A stretch of 7,461 nt of DNA from an uncultured beta proteobacterium. Lineage in GTDB: Bacteria; Pseudomonadota; Gammaproteobacteria; Burkholderiales; Burkholderiaceae. The stretch is taken from positions 1-7,461 of the forward strand of contig CAJAFJ010000487.1 in the NCBI GenBank assembly GCA_903938955.1. Direction: 5' to 3'. Positions within the stretch are counted from its first letter, which is position 1. Each line of letters begins with the position of its first letter. The position numbers were made by a program, and so were the translations under genes. The notes beneath the pieces are model-generated. The model was not told where the DNA came from, made no database searches, and was given only the letters and a program-made list of their open reading frames with translations. Below, one piece after another: positions 1-6,812 of this stretch.

Positions 1-56
1 ACGCCCAAAACCCTACCCGTGGTTAAAGGTCCCGCGTGCCCATGCTCGCAGGAAAG
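1..56. other. Left-edge non-coding sequence
   Basis: This short stretch lies downstream of the stop codon of the minus-strand hydrolase and runs to the window edge. I see no convincing gene start or end and no stem followed by a T-tract that would mark a terminator. Confidence 0.4.
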
Positions 57-1193
57 TCAAAAAACACGGTCACGACTGGGAGCCAAAGTAAGTGCCATTC
101 TGCTTAAGCCAGATTCTTTTTGTAACGCGTTCAGCTTGTCCCAGGGGATGAGGTTGACGCGGTCGTACAGGTCCACGTGCCCCGCACCCGGCACAACAAG
201 CAATTCTTTGGCGGGACCGGCCAGCCGATACGCTTCTTCGCTGAACTCCTTGGAATGGGCCTGATCGCCCGTGATGAACAGCATCGGACGCGGCGAGATC
301 GTCTCAATGTCGGTGAACGGGTAAAAGTTCATGAACTTGACATTGCTGGTCAGCGTCGGGCGCGTCGTCACTTCAGGCGATGAACCTGCAGGCGTAAATT
401 CGCCACGCGGGGTGCGGTAAAAGTCATAGAACTCGCGCTGAATCGGGTGGGTTTTTCCATTCAATACATGGTCAGTTCCGCCGGTGTATTTGATGTGCCC
501 CCCCGTGAACTCCGCATAGCGCTGCTCAGCCGCGTCAGCCATGATCTGCTTGCGCTGTTCGAGCGTCTGCGAGTGGTTCAGCGCGTTGCGGTTGGCCGCG
601 CCCATGTCGTACATGCTGACCGTCGCGATGGCCCGCATGCGCGGGTCGATCTTTGCTGCGCTGATGACGAAGCTGCCACTGCCACAAATGCCGAGAACAC
701 CGATGCGCGCCCTGTTCACGAATGACTGGGTGCCCAGGTAGTCCACCGCTGCGCTGAAAGCCTCAGCATAGATGTCCGGTGCAACGGCGTTGCGCGACTG
801 CCCCTCGCTCTCGCCCCAGAACGACTGGTCGATGGCCAGGGTGACGAAGCCTTGTTCGGCCAGCTTCTGCGCATACAGGTTTGAGCTTTGCTCCTTCACC
901 GCGCCCATCGGGTGGCCGACGATGATTGCCGGATGCGTGGCATGGCGGTCGAGGCCCTTGGGCGTGAACAGATTGCCGACAACCTTCATCTTGTATTGGT
1001 TGTTGAAAGCCACCTTTTGCGCGGTCACTTTCTCGCTCTTGAAGAAGTTGTTGGCACCATTGGACAGGTCTGGCACGGCCTTGTTGTCCGCTGCGAAAGC
1101 AGCGCGCCCAGCAACGGACATAACGCCCAGCGCCGCCACGCTGGTGCCAGCGGTCTTCAAAAATTCACGACGGTCAGGTGCTTGCTTGTTCAT
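57..1193 (-). CDS. Tat-exported alpha/beta hydrolase, dienelactone-hydrolase-like
   Basis: The 378-aa product is predicted to be an exported hydrolase of the alpha/beta fold. A twin-arginine signal opens it: RREFLK at residues 8-13, a hydrophobic stretch around 15-29, and a likely AFA cleavage motif at 32-34. The nucleophile elbow is GICGSG at 168-173, with cysteine 170 where most family members have serine; dienelactone hydrolases also use cysteine. Asp310 (in ITGD) and His339 (in GAGH) fit as the rest of the triad, and a conserved-looking GHPMG sits at 93-97. The ATG is supported by GGAG at 1202-1205 on the minus strand, 8 nt upstream. It is divergent from a LysR regulator, its likely controller. 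Export to the periplasm follows from the signal. The substrate is unknown: an ester or lactone is plausible, but nothing in the sequence decides it. Confidence 0.9.
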   Translation of the reverse strand: MNKQAPDRREFLKTAGTSVAALGVMSVAGRAAFAADNKAVPDLSNGANNFFKSEKVTAQKVAFNNQYKMKVVGNLFTPKGLDRHATHPAIIVGHPMGAVKEQSSNLYAQKLAEQGFVTLAIDQSFWGESEGQSRNAVAPDIYAEAFSAAVDYLGTQSFVNRARIGVLGICGSGSFVISAAKIDPRMRAIATVSMYDMGAANRNALNHSQTLEQRKQIMADAAEQRYAEFTGGHIKYTGGTDHVLNGKTHPIQREFYDFYRTPRGEFTPAGSSPEVTTRPTLTSNVKFMNFYPFTDIETISPRPMLFITGDQAHSKEFSEEAYRLAGPAKELLVVPGAGHVDLYDRVNLIPWDKLNALQKESGLSRMALTLAPSRDRVF

Positions 1194-1317
1194 ACAGAAA
1201 TCTCCATGTGTGGTGTCATGGATGAGATCTTCGCAAAAGAAGCTTGCCTTGACTAGCTAATGAATGCTTAAAGAGCTTATTAGTCATGCTAATAAATAGC
1301 CCATGTAAAAATGAACC
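1194..1317. promoter_or_regulatory. Divergent promoter region between hydrolase and LysR genes
   Basis: This 124-bp gap separates two divergent start codons and must hold both promoters. It is clearly richer in A and T than the flanking genes. On the plus strand TTAAAG (1268-1273) followed by TAATAA (1290-1295) with a 16-bp spacer is a possible weak promoter for the regulator; it would overlap the inverted repeat and so suit autoregulation. I could not pick a convincing promoter for the hydrolase. Confidence 0.6.
1277..1295. promoter_or_regulatory. Inverted repeat, likely LysR-type regulator operator
   Basis: The site reads TTATTAG-TCATG-CTAATAA, a perfect 7-bp inverted repeat with a 5-nt centre. 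Its core TTAG-N5-CTAA (1280-1292) fits the T-N11-A rule for LysR-type binding sites. A second GCTAAT at 1256-1261 lies 32 bp from the GCTAAT at 1288-1293, about three helical turns. It sits in an imperfect dyad at 1249-1264. The pair resembles the recognition and activation sites of LysR promoters. The repeat is seen directly; its binding by the adjacent regulator is inferred. Confidence 0.55.
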
Positions 1318-2223
1318 ATGGTGAAACGAAATCTCAACGATCTTTTGTACTTTGTCACGGTGGCGCGGGAAGGCAGCTTCACCCGCGCTGCGGCGCTGCT
1401 GGGCGTGACCCAATCCGCACTGAGCCAGGCGATCAGTGGCCTGGAGACAAAACTCGAAATCAGGCTGCTCACACGCACCACGCGCAGTGTGTCACCTACT
1501 GCGGCCGGAGAGCGGCTTTTGCAAGCCATCGGCCACCGTTTTGATGAGATTGAAGCGGAAATGGACGTGTTGACGGCGTTGCGCGACAAGCCCGCTGGCA
1601 CCGTGCGGATCACCTGTGGCGATCACATCGTGCGCACAACACTGCTGCCCAAGATCGCCCCGTTGTTGAGCGAGTTCCCCGACATCAAGGTCGAGTTCGA
1701 CATCAACTATGGCTTCAGAGACATCGTGGCGGATCGTTTCGACGCAGGCGTGCGACTGGGCGACACCATTGACAAAGACATGATTGCGGTACCGATAGGC
1801 CCGAAGCTGCGGATGGCCGCGGTGGCCTCACCTGCGTATTTCACCAAGCATCCCGCGCCCAAGACACCTGCTGACCTGGTGGCGCACCGCTGCATCAACA
1901 TGCGCTTTCCAACGCACGGTGGCTTGTACGTCTGGGAGTTTGAGCGCCGAGGCGCGAAGTTGAATGTCCGCGTTGATGGCCAGGTTGTGCTCAACAGCAC
2001 GCCCCACATCGTGCTCGCGGCGCTTGAAGGATTAGGCATTGCATTCCTCCCGGAAGAAGAGTTCTCCCCGCACATCGAGGAGGGGCGGCTCGTTCGCGTG
2101 CTGCAGGACTGGTGTGCCCCCTTTGAAGGCTACTACCTCTACTATCCGAGCCGGCGACAACCCTCCCCAGCTTTCTCGCGCGTGGTCGATGCGCTGCGTT
2201 TCAGCGAGCGGAAGCCAAAATAG
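1318..2223 (+). CDS. LysR-family transcriptional regulator, CrgA-like
   Basis: The 301-aa product is a DNA-binding regulator. The N-terminal winged helix-turn-helix spans about residues 5-63, with the recognition portion SFTRAAALLGVTQSALSQAI at 20-39. A linker helix runs to about residue 90 and ends in ALRDKPAGTVRIT, a phrase typical of the CrgA-like subgroup. The periplasmic-binding-protein-like effector domain covers about 94-297, and the length is normal for the family. The ATG at 1318 is the most upstream start, because TGA stands in frame at 1312-1314. No good Shine-Dalgarno sequence precedes it; GTG at 1321 is an alternative. It is divergent from the exported hydrolase and probably controls that gene and itself through the repeat at 1277-1295. 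The effector is unknown. Confidence 0.93.
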   Translation: MVKRNLNDLLYFVTVAREGSFTRAAALLGVTQSALSQAISGLETKLEIRLLTRTTRSVSPTAAGERLLQAIGHRFDEIEAEMDVLTALRDKPAGTVRITCGDHIVRTTLLPKIAPLLSEFPDIKVEFDINYGFRDIVADRFDAGVRLGDTIDKDMIAVPIGPKLRMAAVASPAYFTKHPAPKTPADLVAHRCINMRFPTHGGLYVWEFERRGAKLNVRVDGQVVLNSTPHIVLAALEGLGIAFLPEEEFSPHIEEGRLVRVLQDWCAPFEGYYLYYPSRRQPSPAFSRVVDALRFSERKPK

Positions 2224-2245
2224 GGCTATTTCCGGCGCGAACGCG

Positions 2246-2407
2246 TCACTGGCCCACCGAATAGCTGCCTGTCGTGAACGGCTCTGATGGGTCTTCAGCG
2301 GTAGTAGCAACACAGGCTTCAGTGCGCAGTTCTTGTACCACCTGCATCACTTTATTTGACCATTTCGGGGAGGCGACATTTCTCTGCGGATGCTTATCGA
2401 CCTTCAT
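2246..2407 (-). CDS. Possible 53-aa small protein or gene remnant
   Basis: An ATG at 2405-2407 opens a 53-codon frame ending in TGA. The product starts MKVDKHPQRN and contains KVMQVVQELRTEACVATTAE, a mixed-charge helix-like stretch. A TGA codon stands directly before the ATG and no ribosome-binding site is visible, so translation as an independent gene is doubtful. It overlaps the end of the interrupted frame at 2394-2756 in another phase, so the two could be pieces of one decayed gene after a frameshift. I do not recognise the product. Chance is a real alternative. Confidence 0.2.
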   Translation of the reverse strand: MKVDKHPQRNVASPKWSNKVMQVVQELRTEACVATTAEDPSEPFTTGSYSVGQ

Positions 2408-2756
2408 TCAGCGTGATCACGTCAGGCATTGAAAGTGGCACCAGAAACCGCCGGCACAGCACCAACTGCGTTTGGGCATCTTTCCCCCTGCGAAGCGCTC
2501 CAGTAAGCTCATTGGCAACGCTGCAGGTTGTATTGGCGGCATAAAACGACCTCTACCTAAATCTCAGAATGGGGTTCCCACGAATATCTCGCGCCACCAG
2601 TACCGCCACCGGTTTGGGTTGGGGGTGGCCGATCAGAAGAAACCCGCCAGCACTTGCGCACTTGCGCACTGGCGGGCCGTGGCGGAGGCCCCCAGCCGTG
2701 GCTTGACCCACTGACCAGTCTAAGGATGCCTCCATCCGTCCCGGTGTCAGAAGCAC
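2394..2756 (-). pseudogene. Possible decayed gene with an in-frame amber codon
   Basis: From ATG 2756 the minus strand stays open for 67 codons, meets TAG at 2553-2555, then stays open in the same frame for 52 more codons until TAA at 2394-2396. The part after the amber codon looks protein-like, for example ANELTGALRRGKDAQTQLVL, and the part before it includes KPVAVLVARDIRGNPILRFR. The first 20-30 codons are less convincing and cross the tandem repeat at 2651-2674. No ribosome-binding site or known domain was recognised. It may be a degraded gene, or chance openness in a GC-rich region. Confidence 0.22.
2643..2676. repeat. Hairpin with tandem 8-mers in its loop
   Basis: CCCGCCAG (2643-2650) and CTGGCGGG (2669-2676) form a perfect 8-bp stem with an 18-nt loop. 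The loop and the start of the right arm consist of CACTTGCG twice in tandem (2651-2666) followed by CACTGGCG (2667-2674), which differs by one base. No T-tract follows on either strand, so it does not look like an ordinary intrinsic terminator. Its function is unknown. Confidence 0.45.
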
Positions 2757-2941
2757 CGGGCAACTTCCCTTGGCAGGGAAACCTTAACTTTGTGGTCAGA
2801 CCGCTGGCTCAAGCATCGGCCTGCTCACGACTGCACTGTAAAAGTGGCGCGCAAAGTCGCGTTGATATTTCACAAACAGCCGTGTTTTGCCGCCTTGTTT
2901 CAGCTTTAGTTCCCGGCGCCACCTTTCACAATGGAGCCAAC

Positions 2942-2947
2942 GAGGAG
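2942..2947 (+). promoter_or_regulatory. Strong Shine-Dalgarno sequence deciding the start at 2953
   Basis: GAGGAG lies 5 nt before the ATG at 2953. It favours that start over the in-frame ATG at 2887, whose extra 22 residues are low-complexity and have no comparable site. Confidence 0.75.
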
Positions 2948-2952
2948 ATTCC

Positions 2953-3330
2953 ATGGCACTGCAATACCAGCTCAAAGAGGGCAACTACCATTTGTACGAC
3001 ATGAGTACACCGGCCAGCAAGGTCACCGGTGAGCGCCGTTTGCGGCTCAAAACCGACACCGTGGCGATTGCCTTTGACGCCAGCACCGGCATGCTGCACG
3101 AGCATGGCAGCCCTTTGCGCATCCACTCCTGGGCCAGCACGGCGCGGCGTCGCTTGCGGGCCGCCGGTTCACTCGACAGCGCCAACGACATCGTGGTGGT
3201 GTCCGGCCCGCTACCCGTGGATGAGATCAACAAATGCCTGCAGATCACCGGCTACTGCCGACGGATGTTCACCCGTCTGGCAACGCTGCCGCACGGCAAG
3301 CTGATCGCGCGCCCGCACGCCGCGCATTAA
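2953..3330 (+). CDS. Uncharacterised 125-aa protein
   Basis: I do not recognise this protein. It begins MALQYQLKEGNYHLYDMSTP, has no signal peptide or membrane segment, and looks cytoplasmic. The middle (about 30-75) is rich in basic residues, including RRLRLK and ARRRLRAAG. A hydrophobic strand IVVVSGPLPVDEINK follows near 80-94, then KCLQITGYCRRMFTR with two cysteines, and a His- and Arg-containing tail. A GAGGAG site and GC-rich third positions support real coding. It runs convergent with the EamA transporter gene, with only 13 bp between stop codons, and does not belong to the minus-strand operon. Nucleic-acid binding could be guessed from the basic stretch, but there is no motif to support it. 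Confidence 0.72.
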   Translation: MALQYQLKEGNYHLYDMSTPASKVTGERRLRLKTDTVAIAFDASTGMLHEHGSPLRIHSWASTARRRLRAAGSLDSANDIVVVSGPLPVDEINKCLQITGYCRRMFTRLATLPHGKLIARPHAAH

Positions 3331-3343
3331 GCCCGTTCAGTGA

Positions 3344-4270
3344 TCAGCGGCGCGCCGCCTGCGGCCGGCCCGCTTCACGCGCCGTGAGCAAGGCGATGCC
3401 AATGCCACTGGCGGCAATCACCGCAATACCGACCCAGGCCAGCAGGTCGGGCACATGGTCAAACACCAGCCAGCCAAACAGGGTGGCGAAGGCGATTTGC
3501 ATGTAGAGGTAAGGCGTCAGCACCGGCGCCGAGGCGCGCATGTAGGCGCGGATCAGCATCAGGTGGCCAAAGGTACCGGTCATGCCGATCACCAGAAACC
3601 ACAGCCAGTGCGTGCCCACCACGCCGGAGTCCCAGTTCAGCACCGCCAGCGGGGTGGTGAAAAACGCCCCCACCAGGCCGGTGTAAAAGTGCGTGGTGTA
3701 AGGGTCTTCTTCGCCGCTCAAACGGCTCGTCAGCACCTGAAACCAGGCATAGGTGGCGATCATCAGCACCGGGTACAGCAGTGCCCAGCTGAACACCTGG
3801 CCACCCGGACGCACCACCAACAACACCCCCAGCAGCCCCACCACCATCAAGCCCCAGCGACGTGCCGACACCGAATTTTTGAACAGCCAGGCCGCCAGCG
3901 CGGTCGCCACCAGTGGCGACAGCATGACCATGGCGGTGAACTCGCCCACTGGCAAATGCTGCAAACCAAAGGCCGCGCAGCCGCTGGTCACCAGCAACAG
4001 CACGCCGCGCAACACCTGAAAGCGCGGGTTGGGCGTTTTCAGCAGGTCAACCCCTTGCAGCGGCAGCCGCATGACGAGCGTCACAGCCGCCTGAAACAGG
4101 TAGCGAAACCACAGCAACATCGTCACCGGCACCACGGCAGCGGCGTATTTGACGGTGGTGTCCATCACCGCAAACACCAGCGTCGCCAGCACGATCAGCA
4201 AGATGCCGACGCCCTGGCGCGAGCGCCAGAACGAGGGGGCGGGCACGGTCGTCACCGGGTCAGGGCTCAC
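3344..4270 (-). CDS. EamA/DMT-family membrane transporter
   Basis: The 308-aa product is an inner-membrane protein of the drug/metabolite transporter superfamily. Two EamA repeats of about five membrane helices each are visible, near residues 22-154 and 165-296. The first helix includes GILLIVLATLVFAVMDTTVK, and LRGVLLLVTSGCAAFGLQHLPVGEF-type sequence at about 88-111 is characteristic of the first repeat. Both length and ten-helix layout are normal. The likely start is GTG (4268-4270), 18 nt after the upstream dehydrogenase stop, with only a weak ribosome-binding site, which suggests translational coupling. It is the last gene of the operon. Its position suggests import or export of the acid-sugar substrate or an intermediate, but EamA proteins are too varied in substrate to be sure. 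Confidence 0.9.
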   Translation of the reverse strand: MSPDPVTTVPAPSFWRSRQGVGILLIVLATLVFAVMDTTVKYAAAVVPVTMLLWFRYLFQAAVTLVMRLPLQGVDLLKTPNPRFQVLRGVLLLVTSGCAAFGLQHLPVGEFTAMVMLSPLVATALAAWLFKNSVSARRWGLMVVGLLGVLLVVRPGGQVFSWALLYPVLMIATYAWFQVLTSRLSGEEDPYTTHFYTGLVGAFFTTPLAVLNWDSGVVGTHWLWFLVIGMTGTFGHLMLIRAYMRASAPVLTPYLYMQIAFATLFGWLVFDHVPDLLAWVGIAVIAASGIGIALLTAREAGRPQAARR

Positions 4271-4288
4271 TGTGGCGCCGGGCCAGCG

Positions 4289-5044
4289 TCAGCCACGGCC
4301 GACGAACGGCATGTTGGTCGCCATCACGGTGTGGAACAAGACGTTGGCTGCCAGCGGCAGGTTGGCCATGTAGAGCACTGACTGGCCGACGATGGCCACG
4401 TCCATCAGCGGCTCCACGGCGCTGCTGCCGTTGGCTTGCAGAATGCCGGTGGCCTTCTTCTGCGCCATCTCGGTGGCGGCATTGCCGATGTCGATCTGGC
4501 CGACGGCGATGTTGTACTTGCGGCCATCGAGCGCGCCGCATTTGGTCAGCCCCTGCACCGCGTGTTTGGTGGCACTGTAGGGCATGGAGTTGGGGCGCGG
4601 CGTGGTGGCCGAGATCGAGCCGTTGTTGATGATGCGCCCGCCCTGGGGCGTCTGCGCCTTCATCACCCGGAACGCCTGCTGCAGGCACAAAAACATGCCG
4701 GTCAGGTTCACATCCACCACGTTTTGCCACTGCGCCAGCGTGAGGTCTTCCAGCGGAATACCGGGCGCACTGACGCCGGCGTTGTTGAACAGCACATCGA
4801 CCCGGCCAAAGGTGTGCACGGCCGCCTCGAACAGCGCCTGCACAGACGCGGGATGGGTCACATCGGTCGGCACCGCCAGCGCCCGCTCCGCCGCTCCGCT
4901 CTCGGCGATCACCGCTTGCAGGGGTTCCGGGCGGCGCCCGGCGAGCACCACGCGGTAGCCGTCTTTCAACAGCGCCAGCGCGGCGGCTTTGCCAATGCCG
5001 GAACCGGCGCCGGTCACGATCGCTACTTTGGAGTTTGAAGTCAT
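4289..5044 (-). CDS. Short-chain dehydrogenase/reductase (SDR)
   Basis: The 251-aa product is a classical SDR oxidoreductase of the cytoplasm. The cofactor motif TGAGSGIG is at 11-18, with a Rossmann fold around it. GRRPE at 36-40, where basic residues follow the second strand, leaves NADP possible. NNAG is at 87-90, and the catalytic set is complete: Asn113, Ser143 (in GSISA), Tyr156 and Lys160 (YSATK). The length is typical. The ATG at 5044 has a poor Shine-Dalgarno sequence and lies 24 nt after the preceding dehydrogenase stop. No SDR is part of the described LtnD-OtnK-OtnC-OtnI route, so this enzyme may feed a related polyol, lactone or epimeric acid into it. That role is inferred from position; the substrate is unknown. 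Confidence 0.92.
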   Translation of the reverse strand: MTSNSKVAIVTGAGSGIGKAAALALLKDGYRVVLAGRRPEPLQAVIAESGAAERALAVPTDVTHPASVQALFEAAVHTFGRVDVLFNNAGVSAPGIPLEDLTLAQWQNVVDVNLTGMFLCLQQAFRVMKAQTPQGGRIINNGSISATTPRPNSMPYSATKHAVQGLTKCGALDGRKYNIAVGQIDIGNAATEMAQKKATGILQANGSSAVEPLMDVAIVGQSVLYMANLPLAANVLFHTVMATNMPFVGRG

Positions 5045-5068
5045 TTTTGGGTATTTCTGAAAAAGGGG

Positions 5069-5989
5069 TCAGGCCGGCAACACCGGGGTGGCGCTCGGGC
5101 TCAAGCCGTTGAGCGTGTTGAAGGTGCTCAGCAGGTGCGGCACAAATTGTGTGGTGTAACCGAGGTTACCCGCCACCGTGTAGCTGTTGTGCACCGCGTT
5201 ACTGAGGAAGGAGACGCTGCGCGCTTCGCTGCTCATGCGGGTGTAGTACTGCATGTCCTTGTGGGCGTTGGCCAGCGAGAAACGGAACAGCTGGTCGTTG
5301 CCCTCCAGCACAAACGGGCGCAGGCGCTGGAAGGCGGTGCTGTTGGCGCCGCCGGAGGCGATCACGTCGCACAACACCTCAAGGTTCACGCCGGTCTTGC
5401 TGGCGCACGAAAACGCCTCGGCCAGAATGGCGGCATTGCCCAGCACCACAAACTGGTGCAGCAGCTTGGTGGTGTGCCCGGCCCCGACCAAGCCGCAGTA
5501 AAAGATGTTTTTGGCAAACGTGGTGAACACCGGGCGCACCCCTTCCAGCACGGCGGGTTCGCCGCCGACCAGCAGGTTGAGCGAACCTTCGTCAGCGTCT
5601 TTGGGCGTGCCGGTCAGGGCGGCGTCCAGAAACTGGCCGCCTTGGGCCTCAATCGCCGCCGCCACGCGCCGGGTCGAATCGGGCTGCGAGGTGGAGCAGT
5701 CCACCACCACGCAGCCGGGTTTCAGGCCGTGCAACACGCCGTGGTCTGAAAACACCACGTCTTCGACTTGCGGGGAACCGGTGACGCAGAGGATCAGCAC
5801 GTCCACCGCGGCGGCCACCTCAGCCGCCGTTTTGCAGGGCGTGGCGCCGGCCGCCAGCAGCGCGGCGCAGCGCACTTCGTCTTTGGGTTTGCGAATCAGC
5901 AAGGCGACCGGGTGCCCCTTTGCCAGCGCATGTTTGGCCATGCCGCGGCCCATCATGCCCAGGCCGATAAATCCAACGGTGTGCGTCAT
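5069..5989 (-). CDS. NAD-binding beta-hydroxyacid dehydrogenase, LtnD/GarR-like
   Basis: The 306-aa product belongs to the 3-hydroxyisobutyrate dehydrogenase family. The NAD(P) motif GLGMMG is at 9-14. The substrate-binding signature DCSTSQP is at 97-103, with TGTP at 126-129 where many relatives have SGG. The catalytic lysine is Lys175 in GAGHTTKLLHQ, and Gln179 sits at the K+4 position as in tartronate-semialdehyde reductases. Lys244 (NAHKD) is the second conserved lysine. An AGGAG site at 5998-6002 on the minus strand, 8 nt upstream, supports the ATG. In this setting it most likely oxidises a four-carbon aldonate such as L- or D-threonate to the 2-oxo acid. Tartronate-semialdehyde reductase (GlxR/GarR) is the main alternative; the OtnC-type neighbour favours the LtnD role. 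Confidence 0.85.
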   Translation of the reverse strand: MTHTVGFIGLGMMGRGMAKHALAKGHPVALLIRKPKDEVRCAALLAAGATPCKTAAEVAAAVDVLILCVTGSPQVEDVVFSDHGVLHGLKPGCVVVDCSTSQPDSTRRVAAAIEAQGGQFLDAALTGTPKDADEGSLNLLVGGEPAVLEGVRPVFTTFAKNIFYCGLVGAGHTTKLLHQFVVLGNAAILAEAFSCASKTGVNLEVLCDVIASGGANSTAFQRLRPFVLEGNDQLFRFSLANAHKDMQYYTRMSSEARSVSFLSNAVHNSYTVAGNLGYTTQFVPHLLSTFNTLNGLSPSATPVLPA

Positions 5990-6007
5990 GGTGTTGGCTC
6001 CTGCGCG

Positions 6008-6805
6008 TTACAGATAAGGCTTGAGCCAGCCCAGCCCGGCCGATGTGCCGCCGGCCACCAAGCCCGCTTTGGGCCGGTATTCACAACCGACCCAACCGTC
6101 GTAACCCAGTTCGTCCAGCACCTCGAAAAGATAGGGGTAGTTCAACTCGCCCAGATCGGGCTCGTGGCGCTGCGGCACCCCGGCGATCTGCAGGTGGCCG
6201 ACGTTGCCGGTGGGCAGGTACTGGCGCAGCTTCATGGCCAGGTCGCCTTCGGTGATCTGGCAGTGGTAGAGGTCCATCTGCACCTTGAGGTTGGTCGCGC
6301 CGACATCGGCCACGATCTGGTGCGCCTGGTCCTGGCGGTTCAGGTAAAAGCCGGGCATGTCGCGCAGGTTGATCGGTTCGATCAGCACGTTCACACCGTG
6401 CGCCGCAGCCTGTGCGGCGGCCCAGCGCAGGTTGCCGAGGTAGGTCGGGTAGAGCGATTCGCGGTCGTGGCCTGCGGGCAGCAGCCCGGCCATGACGTGG
6501 ACGCGCGGGCAGTTCAGCGCGGCGGCATAGTCCAGTGCCAGGGCAAAGCCGGTGCGGAACTCGGCTTCGCGCCCGGGCAGGCAGGCCAGGCCGCGCTCGC
6601 CGGCATCCCAGTCGCCGGGCGGGGCGTTGAACAGCACTTGCTGCAGGCCATGCGCCTGCAGTCGGGCGGCGATCTCGCTGCGTTCAAACGCGTAGGGAAA
6701 CAAGTACTCAACGGCCTTGAAGCCGTCTTGTGCGGCGGCCTCGAAACGGTCTAAAAAGGCCAGCTCGGGGTAGAGCATGGACAGGTTGGCGGCAAATTGG
6801 GGCAT
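6008..6805 (-). CDS. otnI: Hydroxypyruvate isomerase family, probable 2-oxo-tetronate isomerase
   Basis: The 265-aa product is a TIM-barrel isomerase of the Hyi/OtnI family. It resembles these proteins along its whole length: [11 protein letters not shown] at the start, [20 protein letters not shown] at 61-80, LIEPIN at 141-146, VQMDLYHCQ at 175-183, GHLQIAGVP at 203-211 and WVGCEYRPK at 238-246. Glu143, Asp178, His204 and Glu242 fit the metal and catalytic positions. I chose ATG 6805, seven bases after the upstream stop. An in-frame TTG at 6829 would add eight residues, but these overlap the upstream gene and fit the family poorly. OtnI converts 2-oxo-tetronate to 3-oxo-tetronate. Hydroxypyruvate isomerase (Hyi) is the alternative and cannot be excluded by sequence alone; the neighbouring OtnC-type gene favours OtnI. 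Confidence 0.85.
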   Translation of the reverse strand: MPQFAANLSMLYPELAFLDRFEAAAQDGFKAVEYLFPYAFERSEIAARLQAHGLQQVLFNAPPGDWDAGERGLACLPGREAEFRTGFALALDYAAALNCPRVHVMAGLLPAGHDRESLYPTYLGNLRWAAAQAAAHGVNVLIEPINLRDMPGFYLNRQDQAHQIVADVGATNLKVQMDLYHCQITEGDLAMKLRQYLPTGNVGHLQIAGVPQRHEPDLGELNYPYLFEVLDELGYDGWVGCEYRPKAGLVAGGTSAGLGWLKPYL

Positions 6806-6812
6806 GGGTGGG

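Larger units (their letters stand above)
2224..2952. other. Long region without a convincing gene
   Basis: About 730 bp between the LysR gene and the small gene at 2953 show no well-supported coding sequence. It holds a possible decayed minus-strand frame (2394-2756), a 53-codon minus-strand frame (2246-2407), a hairpin with tandem 8-mers (2643-2676) and a smaller stem (TTCCCT-TGGC-AGGGAA, 2765-2780). TTGATA at 2862-2867 could be a -35 box for the gene at 2953, but the matching -10 (about 2885-2890) is poor. No terminator with a T-tract follows the LysR gene; GCTATT (2225-2230) and AATAGC (2260-2265) could pair only across a 29-nt loop. Confidence 0.5.

Noticed and set aside
2887..2952. Extended start at ATG 2887 for the 125-aa gene
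   Set aside because: The extra 22 residues are Ser- and Arg-rich without a ribosome-binding site, while GAGGAG stands 5 nt before the ATG at 2953.
2796..2984. Minus-strand frame of 62 codons
   Set aside because: It overlaps the ribosome-binding site and start of the plus-strand gene at 2953, has no ribosome-binding site of its own and matches nothing I recognise.
3347..3358. GCGGCGCGCCGC, a 12-bp palindrome near the convergent stops, as a terminator
   Set aside because: No T-tract follows on either strand, and it is made of alanine/arginine codons at the end of the EamA gene.
3455..4381. Plus-strand open frame of 308 codons
   Set aside because: It is antisense to the EamA gene and the start of the operon gap. 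Its product is full of His, Gln and Arg, as expected from the complement of a GC-rich membrane-protein gene.
4436..5749. Plus-strand open frames of about 200 codons each (4436-5038 and 5135-5749)
   Set aside because: Both lie antisense to the SDR and LtnD-like genes and reflect GC-rich codon bias.
5768..6754. Plus-strand open frame of 328 codons
   Set aside because: It is antisense to the LtnD- and OtnI-like genes, which have clear motifs. It has no domain and no sensible composition.
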